From Trachelipus rathkii (Eukaryota; Arthropoda; Malacostraca; Isopoda; Trachelipodidae), in the NCBI GenBank assembly GCA_015478945.1, contig JABUQX010042048.1:1-64000 (forward strand): a DNA stretch of 64,000 nt, in the 5' to 3' direction. Below, piece by piece: positions 28,120 to 40,932 of the stretch. The stretch's first letter is position 1, and each line of letters starts with the position of its first letter. The notes under the pieces are model-generated. The model worked only from the letters and a program-made list of their open reading frames with translations. It was not told the origin of the DNA and did not search any database. Both the position numbers and the translations under genes were made by a program.

Positions 28120-29970
28120 GTTCGCCCTTTAAATCTAATAATATCGATTTCTCTCTGGGTTCTCTCCTATACCAACTCTTTTTCCACTTTTCATTAAAGA
28201 ACTCCTCCCAAAACTTTGATCACGTATCTACTCTATGTCTCTAGCCAACCACTTTATTTGCCTTTTATATTCTCAAAGCACTTCAACCCACAACACCAAT
28301 TAACTCATCACATTTCTATTATTGGTACTCAAAGCATGGGCTTCAATGCCTCAAAAACCTACTTCTTTCATCTTCTATTCGACATATATCTATATAATTA
28401 TAACACCTTCCAAAACACACAACTCAAACCTTCGTCTTTTTTATTAGTTTCTTTTTCCACGTGATCATCCTTCGAAGGATCACGTTATTTCCCCTACTGT
28501 GATATATTATATACGTATATTATATATATATTTATAGTTATATATATATATAATCTCATTTAAAAAAAATATATATTGTAGAGGTAAAGATATATATATA
28601 TATATATATAGATATAATATATTATATATATGTATGTCATTCCATATTAAGTTGGGACAGGGGTCCAGCTCGACCTCTGGGACTTGGTACCTCCGATAAA
28701 ACTTGGCCTGTTCATGCATAAAGTCTTTTAATAGTGAGAATTCCAAAATTTGAGTTCCAAATAATGATTAGTTTGTAGGGGTTCGCCCGTCGGTCTTATT
28801 GAGGTCGTTGGTTTTGTGTTGTATTGAGAGGTTGGGAGTACAATCCTAAAGATCCCATCGCAGTACTCTTTTACTAGCTTATATATATATATATAATATA
28901 TATAGAATTTGTGTTAGTTATATATATATATTAATAACTCATAATTACCTAATATATATATATAATATATATATTGAGAATATATATATATATATAAGTA
29001 TACGCTATATTATATAATATATATATATATCAATTGGGTATTACTAGTAATATATAATAGAATAATAGGACATGGACTATTTCCTACACCGGGTATTATA
29101 TTAAATAAAATAGTATAGTACTCATATTATATATATAGAGCGATAATATATCATATATATAGTTTATCTTAAAAGAATGTATATATATATAGATGATTAT
29201 ATAACTTATATACGGCATACGGACCGTTAGAAACCGGATTTTGTGGGTTAGTCGTAAGGATCTGGCTTAGGAAGCCTTATTATGTTGCTAGAGCTGTAGA
29301 TTGCGTAACTTACTGGTTCAGTGCTGCTAGACATTGCTAGAATTGCTGATCGATAGTTCTTCTATTGTCATTTTCGTAGTGCTCTCTTTTAGTTGTTTCT
29401 TAAGCTTTCTCATGTAGTTTCTTGTAGTCATTCCTTAACTTTACAAATTAATATTTAATTTCTTTTAATAAACTTTTTCAAAAAAAATTGCCTCTCCCTT
29501 TCCCAACTAGCGTTATGTAAAACTAGAATTAATTTAAGTAATAGTCTTTAATAATTAGCTGTGAGGAACGGCTCTTTAATTTATATTAAAAACCTTATTG
29601 AAGATCTGTTTATGCAGAGGCGAGAGGAGAGATCGGAATATGAATATCCTCATCCATTTGAAACTAAGCACGATTGAATCAAGAACAATACTACAAATTA
29701 ATACTGGGTCCGAGCAAATCAAGACTATTTCTTGCTGAGATATTATAAATACCATTATTGGTTTATATTGTATAACAATACATTTTAATAAAAAAACTTA
29801 CAGTTCTTTATATTGTACATTTAATACTATTAAAATTACTATTATTTTCAAATTGTCATCGTTACATCTATAATTAATTTCCTTTATCAAGTCAGGCTTG
29901 TATATTTGTTATAAATTATTTCCCTTTACCTATATCTTCGGAATACAAACTTTTATGATATTTTAAAAAA
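28120..29970. other. INTS2 intron sequence with TA tracts
   Basis: TA-rich tracts lie at 28500-28640 and 28880-29210. The segment 29220-29500 is more complex and contains AATAAACTTTTTC, but no paired repeat was found, so a solo LTR cannot be claimed. The 82-codon frame at 28216 is not similar to anything I know. Confidence 0.4.
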
Positions 29971-29974
29971 TCGG

Positions 29975-30305
29975 TATAGAGTTACTTCAATGGATGGATT
30001 TGTGGATGCAATTGGAACAAGCTTCTGAGTTGAAATATTTAAGGATGTTATATGTTGGATGAAAAGGGAACGGAGTGTAGTAGGAAAGTGTGAAAAGGTG
30101 AAGAAGGTGCTGGCGCAATTAAATCTTTGGTGGATGTGAAGTCGACTCAGTCTTGAGTACAACTAGGTTTTACACGAGGAGCATGTTGTTTACCTATATT
30201 ATGTAAGTAGTAATACTATTGTTCTGGAATAAGAGGTTAATTGAATCTAAATTACAATGTATTCAGATGGACAATCTAGGGGCATGGTTAGGTGTGAGAA
30301 GAATT
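29975..30305 (+). mobile_element. RTE-like LINE fragment (post-RT domain)
   Basis: It begins near the position of a GEQLEQASELKYLR-like segment, with DEKGTE...CSRK, GAIKSLVDVKST and MVWN-like residues, and stops at VRRI. It is highly eroded with many indels. Confidence 0.75.
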
Positions 30306-30513
30306 TGATAATTTATATAAATATATAGTATATATATTAATATATATCTTAGTATTTATATACTATATATATATATATTATATAATTATATATATACTAT
30401 ATATATATATTATATATTATATATGTATATAATATAATATATTATATATTATATATATATATATAATTATATTATATAATTATATATATAATATATATCT
30501 TATATATATATAA

Positions 30514-30544
<31 letters not shown>

Positions 30545-30565
30545 CTATATATATATATACGTACA
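30306..30565. repeat. Interrupted (TA)n region
   Basis: TA, TTA and ATAT variants without other content. Confidence 0.85.
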
Positions 30566-30779
30566 TATAACAGGCTAGCGTATAGCGCATAAGCGAGAGA
30601 GAGACCCTCCGATTTTTAATGGTTCGCCCTTTCTCTATTGTCGTTCGCTATCTTAGCACACATCAATCATCCATGCAACATCCTACTGAACAGCATTTAA
30701 TCCACAATATCAATATACACATATCTAATCGTCACACCGCCTCTTCTGGACATCTTAACAGCATCCTACTATTATATCC

Positions 30780-33700
30780 GCCTATGTTGGGGGAGACAAG
30801 ATTCCACAGCGTATGGTCCTGCGCGTCCGTAGAAGGGGATAAGGGACGGTGGGTAGTTGGGGTTGGCGTGACATACCACTTATCTCTTTGTCAGAAATGC
30901 TAATGGGCAGGCATCGGAGAAGGTTGCGTGATCGCCGTAAACGCCTTCTATCTTCGGCGAAAATGTCTGAATCGAGTGGAGTAACAAGGAATGTAAGAGG
31001 ACTCATAGCCTGAGTGAGAAGAAGGAGAGAGGTGATGGATGTATTTTAGAAAGGGCAAATTTGATGCTTGCAGTGACTGAAACGAAGATGAAAAGAAACG
31101 GTGAAAATGAGGGGGTGGTGTGGAAGGAATGAGAGGGGGAAAGAAGAGTTGCATTGATGAGTGACTTGTGGTACAGAGCTTGGTAGCTTTGTGTGGTGGA
31201 GTAACTAGATATTGCTAAAGTTTAATAAGTTTGAAAAGGGTCAAGTGCGTGTTGCTGTGACGTATGGTCCATCTGAAGGAAATGTTGGAGAGTACGATTT
31301 TCTGGGATAATCTGAATGATCTTTTGGATGGGGTGAGTAGAGCTTCAGATTGATGTTGGGGGACCTAATGGTTGACTAGGTGATCAAAAAGGGAATGGTG
31401 ATATGACAGGTGGTTTGGGTGCTGGGAGAAAATGAGGAATGGTGGAGGGATTGATTGTTGTTGATGGAGAGAGTGTATGTGTGGTAAGTAATATTTTCTT
31501 TAAACGACAAGAGTATCCGTAAGTATACTAGAGCTGGTGTAGGTAGAGATGGTATCGAAGTGAAAAGCATGATTAATTTTATGTTGGTGAAGGAGATGTT
31601 AAAGTATGTGTTGGATGTTAAATCAGTGAGGAGATTAGGAATGGGGTTATCGGATTATTATGTTGTTCTATGTAAAATTACGTTAGTGGGGCCATGGATG
31701 GAGAGGTAAGAGATAAGGAAGGAGAAGGTGATAAGGAAGTGACAAGTTAAGTGAACAAGGTAATGAAAATAAGTATTTAAGATAGCGCTCGCAAGTAATT
31801 CAGTTGAATGTGAAAAAGGTTGAAACTGAACAAATCTGAAAATATATGAATTAAGCAATTGTTAGAAGTGCAAAGGAAGTAAGTGGATGTGCTAAAGTTG
31901 GAAGGAAGACTGTTAACAGTGAGTGGTGGAATGAAGAAGTGATGCAAACGGTCAAAAGTACAAAAGAAATGTGGCTGAATGTACTAAAAGCCAATGATGA
32001 AGTTTCAAAAGAAAAATGTTTGGAAATATATAAAGAGGAAAAAACGATAATACGTAAACGGGAATGTCATAGGAGAAAAGAAGAGGTAAATGAGACAGTT
32101 TGGAAGGAGGATGAATGGAGACTTACAAGGGAAAAGGAAGCTCTTCTGGAAGGAGGCGCGAAAGGTTATGAATGAGAATAAGGGGAACCTGCTTAGTAAT
32201 AATGAATAAGGGATGGTGCTTCTGTAACTAATGAAATGAATGTGAGGGAGTGGGGAAGACACTTCGAAAATCGTGTATAGATTTTGCAGTAATGAAGTAG
32301 GGTGATAGTGAATTGTGTGTGGTTGATGGTGCCAAGGAAGGAATTAGGTGGTTTGGCGGAATGAGGTCATTAGGCAAGAGCGAGGTAATGGGTAGAGTGA
32401 GAGTAGTTGAAGAATGGTAATTCTGCAGATATATGTGAAATTACTCGGTGAGAATGAGTTTAAGAAAAAACCCGGGGAGGGGCCCCCCCCGAGATGTGAT
32501 TGATGTGATTGGGGAAGTTGTGTAATAAAGCGTTTATGGAGGGTAAGTTCAGAGGATTGGAGGAGAGCAGTAATAGTACCCTTATACAAAGGTAAGGGAA
32601 GATAAGGGAACTGTAGGAACTATAGGGGATATTAAATTATTGAGTGTTTTAGGGAAGATAATACTGGTATTTGTTGGTCGAAAGAGTGCGTCGAGTGACT
32701 GAAGGACTGATATGGGGAAGAACCCAAGGTGGGTTTAGGAGTGGTAGAAGATGTGTGGGTCAAATTTTTACATTGAAACAAATGATTGAGAGAATGAGGG
32801 AGAAGAATAAATATTGTATTTAGGTTTATGATTTGCAACAGCATAATGTAAACGAAATTATAGTGAAAGACTCTAATGCTGTGTGTAGTGATATATGGTG
32901 TTGGTGGTAGGCTTCTGAATGGAACTAAAAGTATGTATTTAGTGATATACGGTGTTGTAAGAATAAATGGTCTTGTCAAAATTGGATTGGGTTTAATATT
33001 TTATCGTTAACGGATGGGCAGGGATGTGTATTGTACTCCTTTGGGTTATTCATTTTTGTATATGGCTGAGGTTATGAAAAAGAATTAGAGGTGGGGTAGC
33101 AGGAAATGGTGTTGATGATGGAGAATGGAGGTGAAAAGGAAGGTGCCCTACCTATTATAGTCGAATGATTTTGTTTTTGTGTGGTGATCTGAAGAGAGTT
33201 TGAAGAGGATTGGTAGATATTGATAGGTGTGTAAAAGGAGGGGTTTGAAAGTAAGCGTAGATAAGAGTAATGGTTAATGGTTGGTGAGTGAGGACAGTCC
33301 CTCGGTGTGAAGTTATGTTAGAGTGTGAGCCAGCTGAAACAAGTGTTTGAGTTTAAATATTTAGGAATATATTATGTTGGATGAAAAGAACGGATGATCA
33401 GAGTGGTAGGGAGGAAAATTGGAATGGTGCAGGAAGGTCCTGTGCACCTAAAATCGTTGGTGGATGTAATGGGACTAAGTCTTGAGTGCGCTAGGGTCTT
33501 ACATGAGGGTATGTTGTTACCTGTGTTAATGTATAGTAGTTTGACTATGGTCTGGAAGAAGAGGTATAAATCTAAAGTTCATGTGGTCGGATGGGACAAT
33601 CTAGGGGCGTGTTAGGTTGTGAAAAGAATTGATAAAAATGAGGATGAACGATTAGAGAATTATGTGGTGTGAAAGGGATAATGAGAGAATAAATGCAAGA

Positions 33701-34180
33701 GAACGTTAGATGTTGTGGTCAAATGTGTGAAAGGAAGATGAATGGATAGTCGGTGGTTAAGCGGATGTATACTGGTGAGTGTGTTGGGAATTGACCGGCT
33801 GGGAGACCGAAGAAAAAGTGGATTGGATTAAGTCAGTAAAGGAATGTCTGGATGAGAGAAATGAGAGTTTGGCAGATGCGAGAATAAAGGTGCATAATAG
33901 GAGTGATATGGGAGTTTGTGAGGGGGTAGGTTTGGCCCCCCCTAGGCAGGGATGAAACCTCACTTGGAAAAAATCCATAGTGAGGGCGTCGGCGGTCCCC
34001 ATGAAGCTCTAGTAGATTTTCTGACTCGACGATTGCTATCACTAATAGGTATAGCAGGGACAGTAGGTCTGGGCTTCTTATCGACTTGTGTCATGATTCT
34101 CTACTACTTTTCTTTTCTGATGCATGTCACGCACCTTACCCCCAGTCTTGGGAAAAAGAAGGATGATGATGATGATGATA
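30780..34180 (+). mobile_element. RTE-like LINE, 5' to 3', heavily eroded
   Basis: The copy runs from an N-terminal SSGVTRNVRGL-like start (about 30965) through endonuclease (SIRKYTRAGVGRDGIEVKS at about 31510-31565), linker (31860-32170), RT and post-RT domain to the 3' UTR. The UTR ends CCCCCAGTCTTGGGAAAAAG then (GAT)n at 34160-34180. Single-base indels occur every few tens of bases, far more than in the copies at 13-24 kb. It supplies the best view of the family 5' coding start. Confidence 0.88.
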
Positions 34181-35400
34181 TATTTTTATGCCAGGTTTAG
34201 ACCGGTATGGTGACTGGGTCAATACTGTGAGACTGCTTTTTGTGTTTTGTGCACATCGCAATTATTGTGTCAGTTTGACTATGTTTCTATTTTCATTTTC
34301 AGAACTTTATCATAAGATTTTTTTTTTAAAGAGTAATTGAGATTAATTAATGTTTCTACAAAACCTTTGGTCAAAATAATAATTTTCTTTTTTTTTGTGA
34401 AATTTAAATAATAATAGAAAAACTTTCCGTGTTAGAATCGTTTTATTTTTCTTCTAATAATTGTGCCAAGAAAGGAGTCCTTCTTTGGAATCCTATTAAC
34501 TAAGAAACTTTATAACAAAATAGTTTCTTTGGTTAGTAAAAGAAAAGTTAGAATAAAATTAAGTAAAAGAGACGAGAGGAGAGATATGACCAACATGGGT
34601 CATAACAATCATAATCACTTCGCCTCCATTTAGACTCTTTCACCTCATGCTATTCCCGAATGTTAATGTATATAACTGTTAAAGTATCAGCTCTTTGTCA
34701 TCAGCGGCCTTGACATTTCTGCATCCTGAAACCTCACCTTATTGATGGTGTCGTGAGCTTATTAAAGAGCCATGTCCGGGAAGTAGAGGGGGCTACGGAA
34801 CTTATGCAATATCATGTCTCTATGAAATTCTGAATGAGGTGTGTAGCATGAATCTAATAATTGTAATGATGGATCGACCAGTAGGCATTCTGCCTTAGTT
34901 ATGATCTCATGCGTGTAACACCATCACGGAGATGGAGTACAGTTCTTATTGACAGCTCGTCCTTGAGGAGTGTATCCATGTTGCATTACACCCTAGTGAT
35001 CAAAGTAAATGGTCAACATGTCCAAATTGCTTTATGATGGTTTTTTACAGTACCATGCTTCATCATGAGAGTTTAGAATATTGCTTCGTGATTGTTGTTG
35101 CTTCTTTGACCGTTAAGAGTTATTATATTGTGAGATATGTACTGGTTTATGAAATGTTTTATCGTATTTATAGAATAATTTTATGATTTTAATTTTTTTT
35201 TATTTCTCAACCTTCTTCTTATTTTGTATCTAATATATTCTTTTAGATTTAAAACCTTTAAAGGAGTTTGATCATGCAAATTATTAATAATATTTTAGTA
35301 TACTCTAGTAGGTTAAGTGTGAAAAGAACATCTAAATACTGTATACGTAAGATATAAAAACTGCCAATGTATTTTGAACCTTTTGTTCCAAGTACAAAAC
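34181..35400. other. INTS2 intron, no element recognised
   Basis: No open frame or repeat structure is recognised. This is the sequence on the donor side of the 35419-35571 exon. Confidence 0.5.
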
Positions 35401-35418
35401 AATATACTTAATTCTTAC

Positions 35419-35571
35419 CCAAGATTTTTCTGGGTACATTAGGCTCCAGAAGATACTTTATCGAAGACACGAAAGGAGCAGCAAGAGGCCATAATTGATT
35501 AGGTGGTAAACGCAACATTTTGTCTAAAAGAACTATCAGGTGGCCTGGATTATCAGCGGCCTGTTGCATAG
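35419..35571 (-). CDS. INTS2: INTS2 exon
   Basis: This 153-bp exon lies between a poly-T tract acceptor (ACAG|CTATGC) and the donor TTGG|GTAAGA. Its translation contains MQQAADNPGHLIVLLDKML, then LPPNQLWPLAAPFVSSIKYL and LEPNVPRKIL. It corresponds to the INTS2 stretch that ends in a conserved VPRRIL-type motif, with the HEAT-like helical character of the family. It starts with two bases that finish a split codon and ends with one base. That single base joins the AT of the next exon to make Asp, giving VPRKILDTYK. The phase match over a 7.9-kb intron is strong support. The upstream neighbour is the uncertain exon at 54.1 kb, 18.5 kb away. Confidence 0.9.
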
Positions 35572-35758
35572 CTGTAAAAAAAAAAAAAAATATAGTCATA
35601 ACGATAATAATAATAACAAAAAATTAGAGTAAATTATGACTGTAGGTGAAAATGAATAAAAGATTGAAATGTAGAATAAATTTAAGTGTTATGTGATGTG
35701 GTTGCAACACGCGTTAATTGTAAGAACAGAGAAAATAATAAACATGGTAAGGCCTATT

Positions 35759-35850
35759 AGCTATTATTATTATTATTATTATTATATATTATTTTATTAT
35801 CTATTATATTATTATTAATTATAATTATTATTATTATTATTATTATTATT
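35759..35850. repeat. (TTA)n microsatellite
   Basis: TTATTATTATT runs are interrupted by ATATATT and TAATTATAATT. Confidence 0.9.
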
Positions 35851-35859
35851 AACAAAACT

Positions 35860-36475
35860 ATTAAATGCGGGGAAAGCAGGACTATGGAGTCCGTATCCAA
35901 AACAACCTATTCAAATTGTTCTAATTGTCAACTCCATGGTGAGTGGTGCCATCTATTTTAAGGAAAATGAAAAGTCAAGTAGGAGTTTTTCGAAGCTCTC
36001 CCAATTTATTTGATGTGGAGGAGGATGGAATATCTAAAATAGCAGCAATGAGATGGGCGGTTTCAGATTCGCCAAACCAGTTGGTTTGATAAAATTCCTA
36101 TATTGCTAAATAAATGAAGAACACTCGTGATCGGCGAGTAGGAAGGTGGATAATGAAGAAGAAATGAGTGGTTGGGCTCCACTCGTACTGATACAGGTAG
36201 GAAGGAGGCCAAAACATTCAGAATTCTCAACTATCTTGAACAGCTAATTAAAGGAACCTACACATATCCCAGATCGCCCTAACCAATTCTCAAACACTCT
36301 TGAGAATAATCAATATTCCTTGTTACAAATACACCATATTCCCTCCTATCGGTAACTCTCACCACAATCTTGTGGCTCTTAATTATGACACTTTCTCTCC
36401 AGCAGCTTCACCATCGCCTAAGATTATTTTCTGGCACTTTAACTGGCTAATTGGGGTGTAATGTGTCGCATCTTT
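35860..36475. other. Unrecognised intron sequence
   Basis: The sequence is of mixed composition with no supported feature. It may be eroded LINE sequence flanking the next entry. Confidence 0.35.
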
Positions 36476-36479
36476 GCTA

Positions 36480-37060
36480 CCTATCCTATGTATGAGTCCT
36501 GTTTTGACTCGGAGGACGCTTCAACTTCAGCTGAAAAAAGTAAGGGCCATAATCGCGGAAGGAATGTACGGAACCCAACCAAACTACCACTCTACCAGTA
36601 TAGATAGAAACCGTGGTGGAGGTAGAAGATTGATAGAGAGAATTAATTTGACAAATGAGGGGAAAAGAAGAAGAATTAAAGATTACGTATGTGACAAGCG
36701 TGTTGTACTTGTTATAGATAATGCTGGTGTGACTTTTTTTTCCTCCTTGGTGCAAGGGGTTGTTGTAGTGTTTGATGCACAGGGTGAACTGCTGAGTGAC
36801 ATACCGTAAAATTGACAACCTATCATATCCAGATGGGCTTCTATAAACAGAATTTTTCTTTCGATTTGTAAGTGGTGCGTGGGTATGGAGGGGATGCAGC
36901 CTGTTATTATTCTGAGAGTTTTGTTCTTCATGGCTTCTAGTTTTGGGATATTGGATTGTGATATTGCGGGTGCCCAGGCGGGTAATGTGTAGTTCAAGAA
37001 AGGGCGGAGGTATTGTATGTATAATATAAATTACAAGACAAAAACAACGCAACTTTTACG
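36480..37060 (-). mobile_element. Jockey/I-like LINE fragment, C-terminal part
   Basis: Minus-strand frames contain MNYTLPAWAPAISQSNIPKL and LRIITGCIPSIPTHHLQIER, matching the thumb region of the LINE at 8119-11003. The sequences downstream differ and are frame-broken. It lies back to back with the next, plus-strand copy. Confidence 0.8.
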
Positions 37061-37149
37061 CACAATAAGAAAAATTCATACATCACATACCCATCCCCCT
37101 CCCACACACGAAGGAATCTGCAAACAAAACAATAAAATTCCTAGCAAAA

Positions 37150-38640
37150 AAAAATCAATGTAATATCATGATGTCACATTATTGAAAAATTAGCCATAAA
37201 CCCACAATCCCCTCTAACTAACAAATAACAAAACTAAACGACTTAAAAAATTAAAAACCAATCAAGAAGAACCCCCCCCCCCCCAGAAGTACTCAACACA
37301 ATTAAAAAATTCCCAATCAGTAGGTCCAGACCAAATATCTAATATACACCTCAAACAACTTGGGGGGGAAGCAAGGTTATCAAAGCTCTCACCCAATTAT
37401 TTAACACAGCATGTCAAACTAACACTCTCCATCTTTCTGGGAACTTGCCCACATAATTCCTATATTAGAGTCAGGTAAACTACCCAACAACCCTGCTTCC
37501 TACAGACCAATTTCACTGCTCTCCACAGTAGACAAAGTACTGCAAAAATTAATACTCAATAGAATCCTACCTTATATTCCTCTATCTAGCACACAACAAA
37601 TTTAGACAAAAACATTTCTCAACCACTCTCATAACTGATTTAACATAGCATATTCTGAATGGCTTTAACCAAAATTTCCTCCCTCTACTTTCCTAGTCAT
37701 AATAGACATTAACAAAACATTCGACACACCCCGGCATATCTTAATAAATAAAATATTAAATACTAACACGCCCACAAAAGACAAAAAAATAGTAACAAAC
37801 TTCATATCAGGAAGTACAGTTAAAGTTATGCAAGGGCGACACTCCTCCCGTACATACAAACTATATAATAGCGTCCCCCAAGAAGTGACTTCTCACCTTC
37901 CCTTTTTATCCTTTTTATCCACGTTCTCCCAACCCCTGCCCCTTTATATAAAAATTAACAGCTATGCCGATGATCTAACCATTACCGCTTAACACCCTTC
38001 CATAAATACCAGCATGCATTAGACTCTCAACATTATATAAGAGGACTGGAACAGTAACAGTGGTGACAGATAAATAGAATGTCAGCATACCCTAAAAATC
38101 TTCAATGTAATTATTCACACCGGATAAAAGGAGAATCACATAAACACAACAATCACCTCCTCCTAAATAATAGACTCCTTCTATTAGCAACCAACGATCT
38201 TAGTATGACATTCAAATCCACATATGACATGTCCACCACAAAACAACAACCACATCCAAAGCCAACAAAATAATATTAAACTCTATGAATGCAAATAACA
38301 GGAACTTAACTTATTGGACAACTGAAGAAACAAACTCTGATAGTATACAGACAAATATTCCCCTCTTTAAACCACATGACAAGATATTAAGAAGCTGGAA
38401 GTAGTCCAAAACAAAGCCCTTAGGATAATAACTGGCTGCCTCCCCTCACACCTAAACATCATCTTCAAACTGAAACAAAAACTCCTACCAATAGGGACCC
38501 CATCTCCACATGAGATGTCAAGTCTTATAAGCAGATCACTCTCTACATTCAAACACGCAACAAACCCCCACACTTAAAATTAAAAAACTACACCAGCCAC
38601 AAATTATTTAACGACAAAATTTTTGATTCCTTAAGAAGGA
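37150..38640 (+). mobile_element. Jockey/I-like LINE fragment, RT, divergent
   Basis: Plus-strand frames show VGPDQISNIHLKQLGG, NNPASYRPISLLSTVDKVLQ, FLVIIDINKTFDTPRHI, INSYADDLTI and KALRIITGC. The order is that of the LINE at 8.1-11.0 kb, but this is a different subfamily with many stops. It ends near ATTTTTGATTCCTTAAG at 38618-38636. Confidence 0.8.
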
Positions 38641-38667
38641 TGATGAATGATGATTGATGATGATATG

Positions 38668-38955
38668 CCTCGTGGCCAGGAGTTAACTCGCCCCGACTTC
38701 TCATGCGAAAAGACCTAGTTCAATCCTCCGCGTACAGTTGGGTTTTATCTTCCTGGGCAAGAAAAACATGCAAACACTGTTGTGGCGCTGTTTGAAGCGG
38801 CCTTAAAGTCGATTCCTGTTAGTAACCCGTGTAACCCTCTGAAAAGTGATAAGCAAGTAAAAGGATTTATAATAATAATATAATAAAATTAATAAATAAT
38901 AATTATAATAATAAATTAAAATAATAAAAAATAATAATAATAATAATAATAATAA
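38668..38955 (+). mobile_element. tRNA-derived SINE with (AAT)n tail
   Basis: The head reads GCCTCGTGGCCAGGAGTTAA (A box region) and has CTTCTCATGCGAAAAGACC with a CAT in the anticodon-loop position, then TAGTTCAATCCTC (B box), so it resembles a tRNA-Met ancestor. A unique body of ~110 bp follows and then AATAATAAT repeats to 38955. The duplicate locus at 46.64 kb lacks this insertion. Confidence 0.75.
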
Positions 38956-38959
38956 AACA

Positions 38960-39870
38960 AAATCGTTAATTAATAAAATGTAAAGTATATTAATGGAAAT
39001 GAAGGAGACAAGTTTGTCGTCCGAAAACGATTTCTTAGATCAAGTGCCTGTTCCTCATATATGTATAAAATTATATATACAGGAACTTAAATGTAAGGTT
39101 TCCAAGTTTGCAGATAACAACAAATTGCCTACCTCAGTAAGGAATAATGGATGTATAAAGATTAAAAGATAAGGAGGGAGCTGTATCGATAGAATGAGGC
39201 AGTCATCCTTCTTCAACTAAATCTTTCTCTCTCATAATCCTATGTCGATTGTGCTTTTCTCTGCCATTTCAGGCTATACCAGTTGCGTACGGATGGAAAA
39301 ATTCTCGTTCTCCTATCACTCTCCACTTCATTCAACTGAAATCGTTGCAAGGATGCTCTTCGACGAGCAACCCTCATCAAACGAAATGCCTCTAACCTCC
39401 TTGTTTCCTACTGACAAAATCTTTCAATCCTCTGCAAAAACACCTAGCAACTTCTGTAAATCTCTTTCCTCCTCTTATTCGATCGATGATTGTTGTTAAT
39501 ACTCCAACTGAAGGCCAATCTCTTCGCCTCCATATTTTCCTCTAATCAACCTTGACCATTTCTTACATTCCTCTCCTACTCCTTCTCCTCCAGTGTCAAT
39601 ACCTTTGTCTGTGACTACAATTGATTGGGGTGCAATGGCTCCTAAATCTATGAACTTAGGAAGCGGTGCTCCGGATGGCATTCCTCCCCGAGTTTTGAGG
39701 AAGTATGTGCTTCCGTGCTATCCCTACCCCTCGTTCAACTATACCTCTTCTCAATACTAGCACTTTCCTCAGTGTTGGAAGCTCGCAACATGTCCAACCT
39801 ATTCCGAAAAAAGAAGCCAACCTGATCCTTTCTAACTATCGACATATAGCTCTCACTTGTATTCTAAATC
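38960..39870 (+). mobile_element. Third LINE family, 5' part (interrupted copy)
   Basis: Plus-strand translation includes APKSMNLGSGAPDGIPPRVL and PIPKKEANLILSNYRHIALT then CIL, the RT entry region of a non-LTR element, after an Arg/Ser-rich upstream region (39240-39500). The frame is broken by small indels. The copy stops at 39870 where a hAT-like terminus begins; the continuing RT sequence is found at 49859. Confidence 0.78.
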
Positions 39871-40015
39871 TAGTGATGGGAGATTATGAAATTCTTGCGA
39901 TGACGTATGACGATACTAGAGAAATTTTTGCCGATGACGATGACGATGACGATGACGTATTAATTGAAAAAAACTATTTTAAAAATTGCTCTACTCTTCT
40001 CTCTCTCCTCTCCTT
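39871..40015. mobile_element. hAT-like MITE, left part
   Basis: TAGTGATGGGA at 39871-39881 is an inverted-repeat partner of TCCCATCACTA at 49848-49858. It is followed by GCCGATGACGATGACGATGA repeats, as on the right side. It is preceded by ATTCTAAATC, an imperfect copy of the ATTCTATC after the right terminus, consistent with an 8-bp target duplication. Confidence 0.65.
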
Positions 40016-40019
40016 ATAT

Positions 40020-40150
40020 ATATAATATATAATATATATATATATATATATATACATATATATTATTTATATAGTATATATATATTAAATATATATAAGG
40101 GAAAAGATATATGATAAGTAATAAAATAAGAAAGAAATATATATATATAT
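40020..40150. repeat. TA-rich tract
   Basis: TA repeats precede the 5' LTR. Confidence 0.85.
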
Positions 40151-40423
40151 TGTAGTGACCCTACTTTTGCTATTTTTTAACATATTTTGTATATTATTTT
40201 TTATCATTTATTTTCATTATTAAAAATGTCCTCGTTTCAGATAAAAATAAACAATTATTTTATTTGTAGCATTTAATAAAAAAAAAAAAAAAACTTCTTA
40301 TAAATTAAGTCTTAATATCATAAATGTTCTTTTTTATTCGAGGCTAAAATGGGTAAATATAAATTATAATAATTTTATTATTATTTTTAATAATTTTTAT
40401 CATTATTACCATCATTATCATTA

Positions 40424-40489
<66 letters not shown>

Positions 40490-40755
40490 CTAACACTGGT
40501 ATGTTCCGCAGGTTCGTTTTATAAATCTATTTTTAGAGCTGAATAAAATTGGTTTGAAGATCTTCTTATAATTCAGCATCCTTAAGAAAACATCATTGAA
40601 CTCATCATCAAAATTTTGATATCTATACATTTAATGAACTAATATTTATTTGTATTAAGGCTAAAAAATGAATTGTTAAACTAAACTTATTCTCATAATT
40701 CAGTTAACCAACTTATTAAAGTATTTTTTGAGAGTGGTAAAAGCAAGCCACTTCA
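40151..40755 (+). repeat. 5' LTR
   Basis: It starts TGTAGTGACCCTACTTTTGC and ends AAGCCACTTCA just before AATTGGTGATCCC. It contains a (TTA)n array at about 40425-40482. It pairs with the repeat at 45930-46606, which has the same order of blocks (TTTTTATTCGAGGCTAAAAT, GGTAAATATAAATTATAATA, AAAGTATTTTTTGAG). Confidence 0.88.
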
Positions 40756-40932
40756 AATTGGTGATCCCTAGACTCGTCCATCCAACCTTGTTAAATCTTA
40801 ATATTAGTTATATTTTTTACATTATTTTTTGTTTATATTCTCATTTTTATTTCAATTTTATTTATATTTTATTAAGAACCCATTTAGCTTCTTTAAATTG
40901 TAAATTTAATTATAATTATTTTATTTTTCAAT

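Noticed and set aside
29220..29500. Solo LTR with an AATAAA signal
   Set aside because: There is no partner repeat, no clear TG...CA ends and no target duplication.
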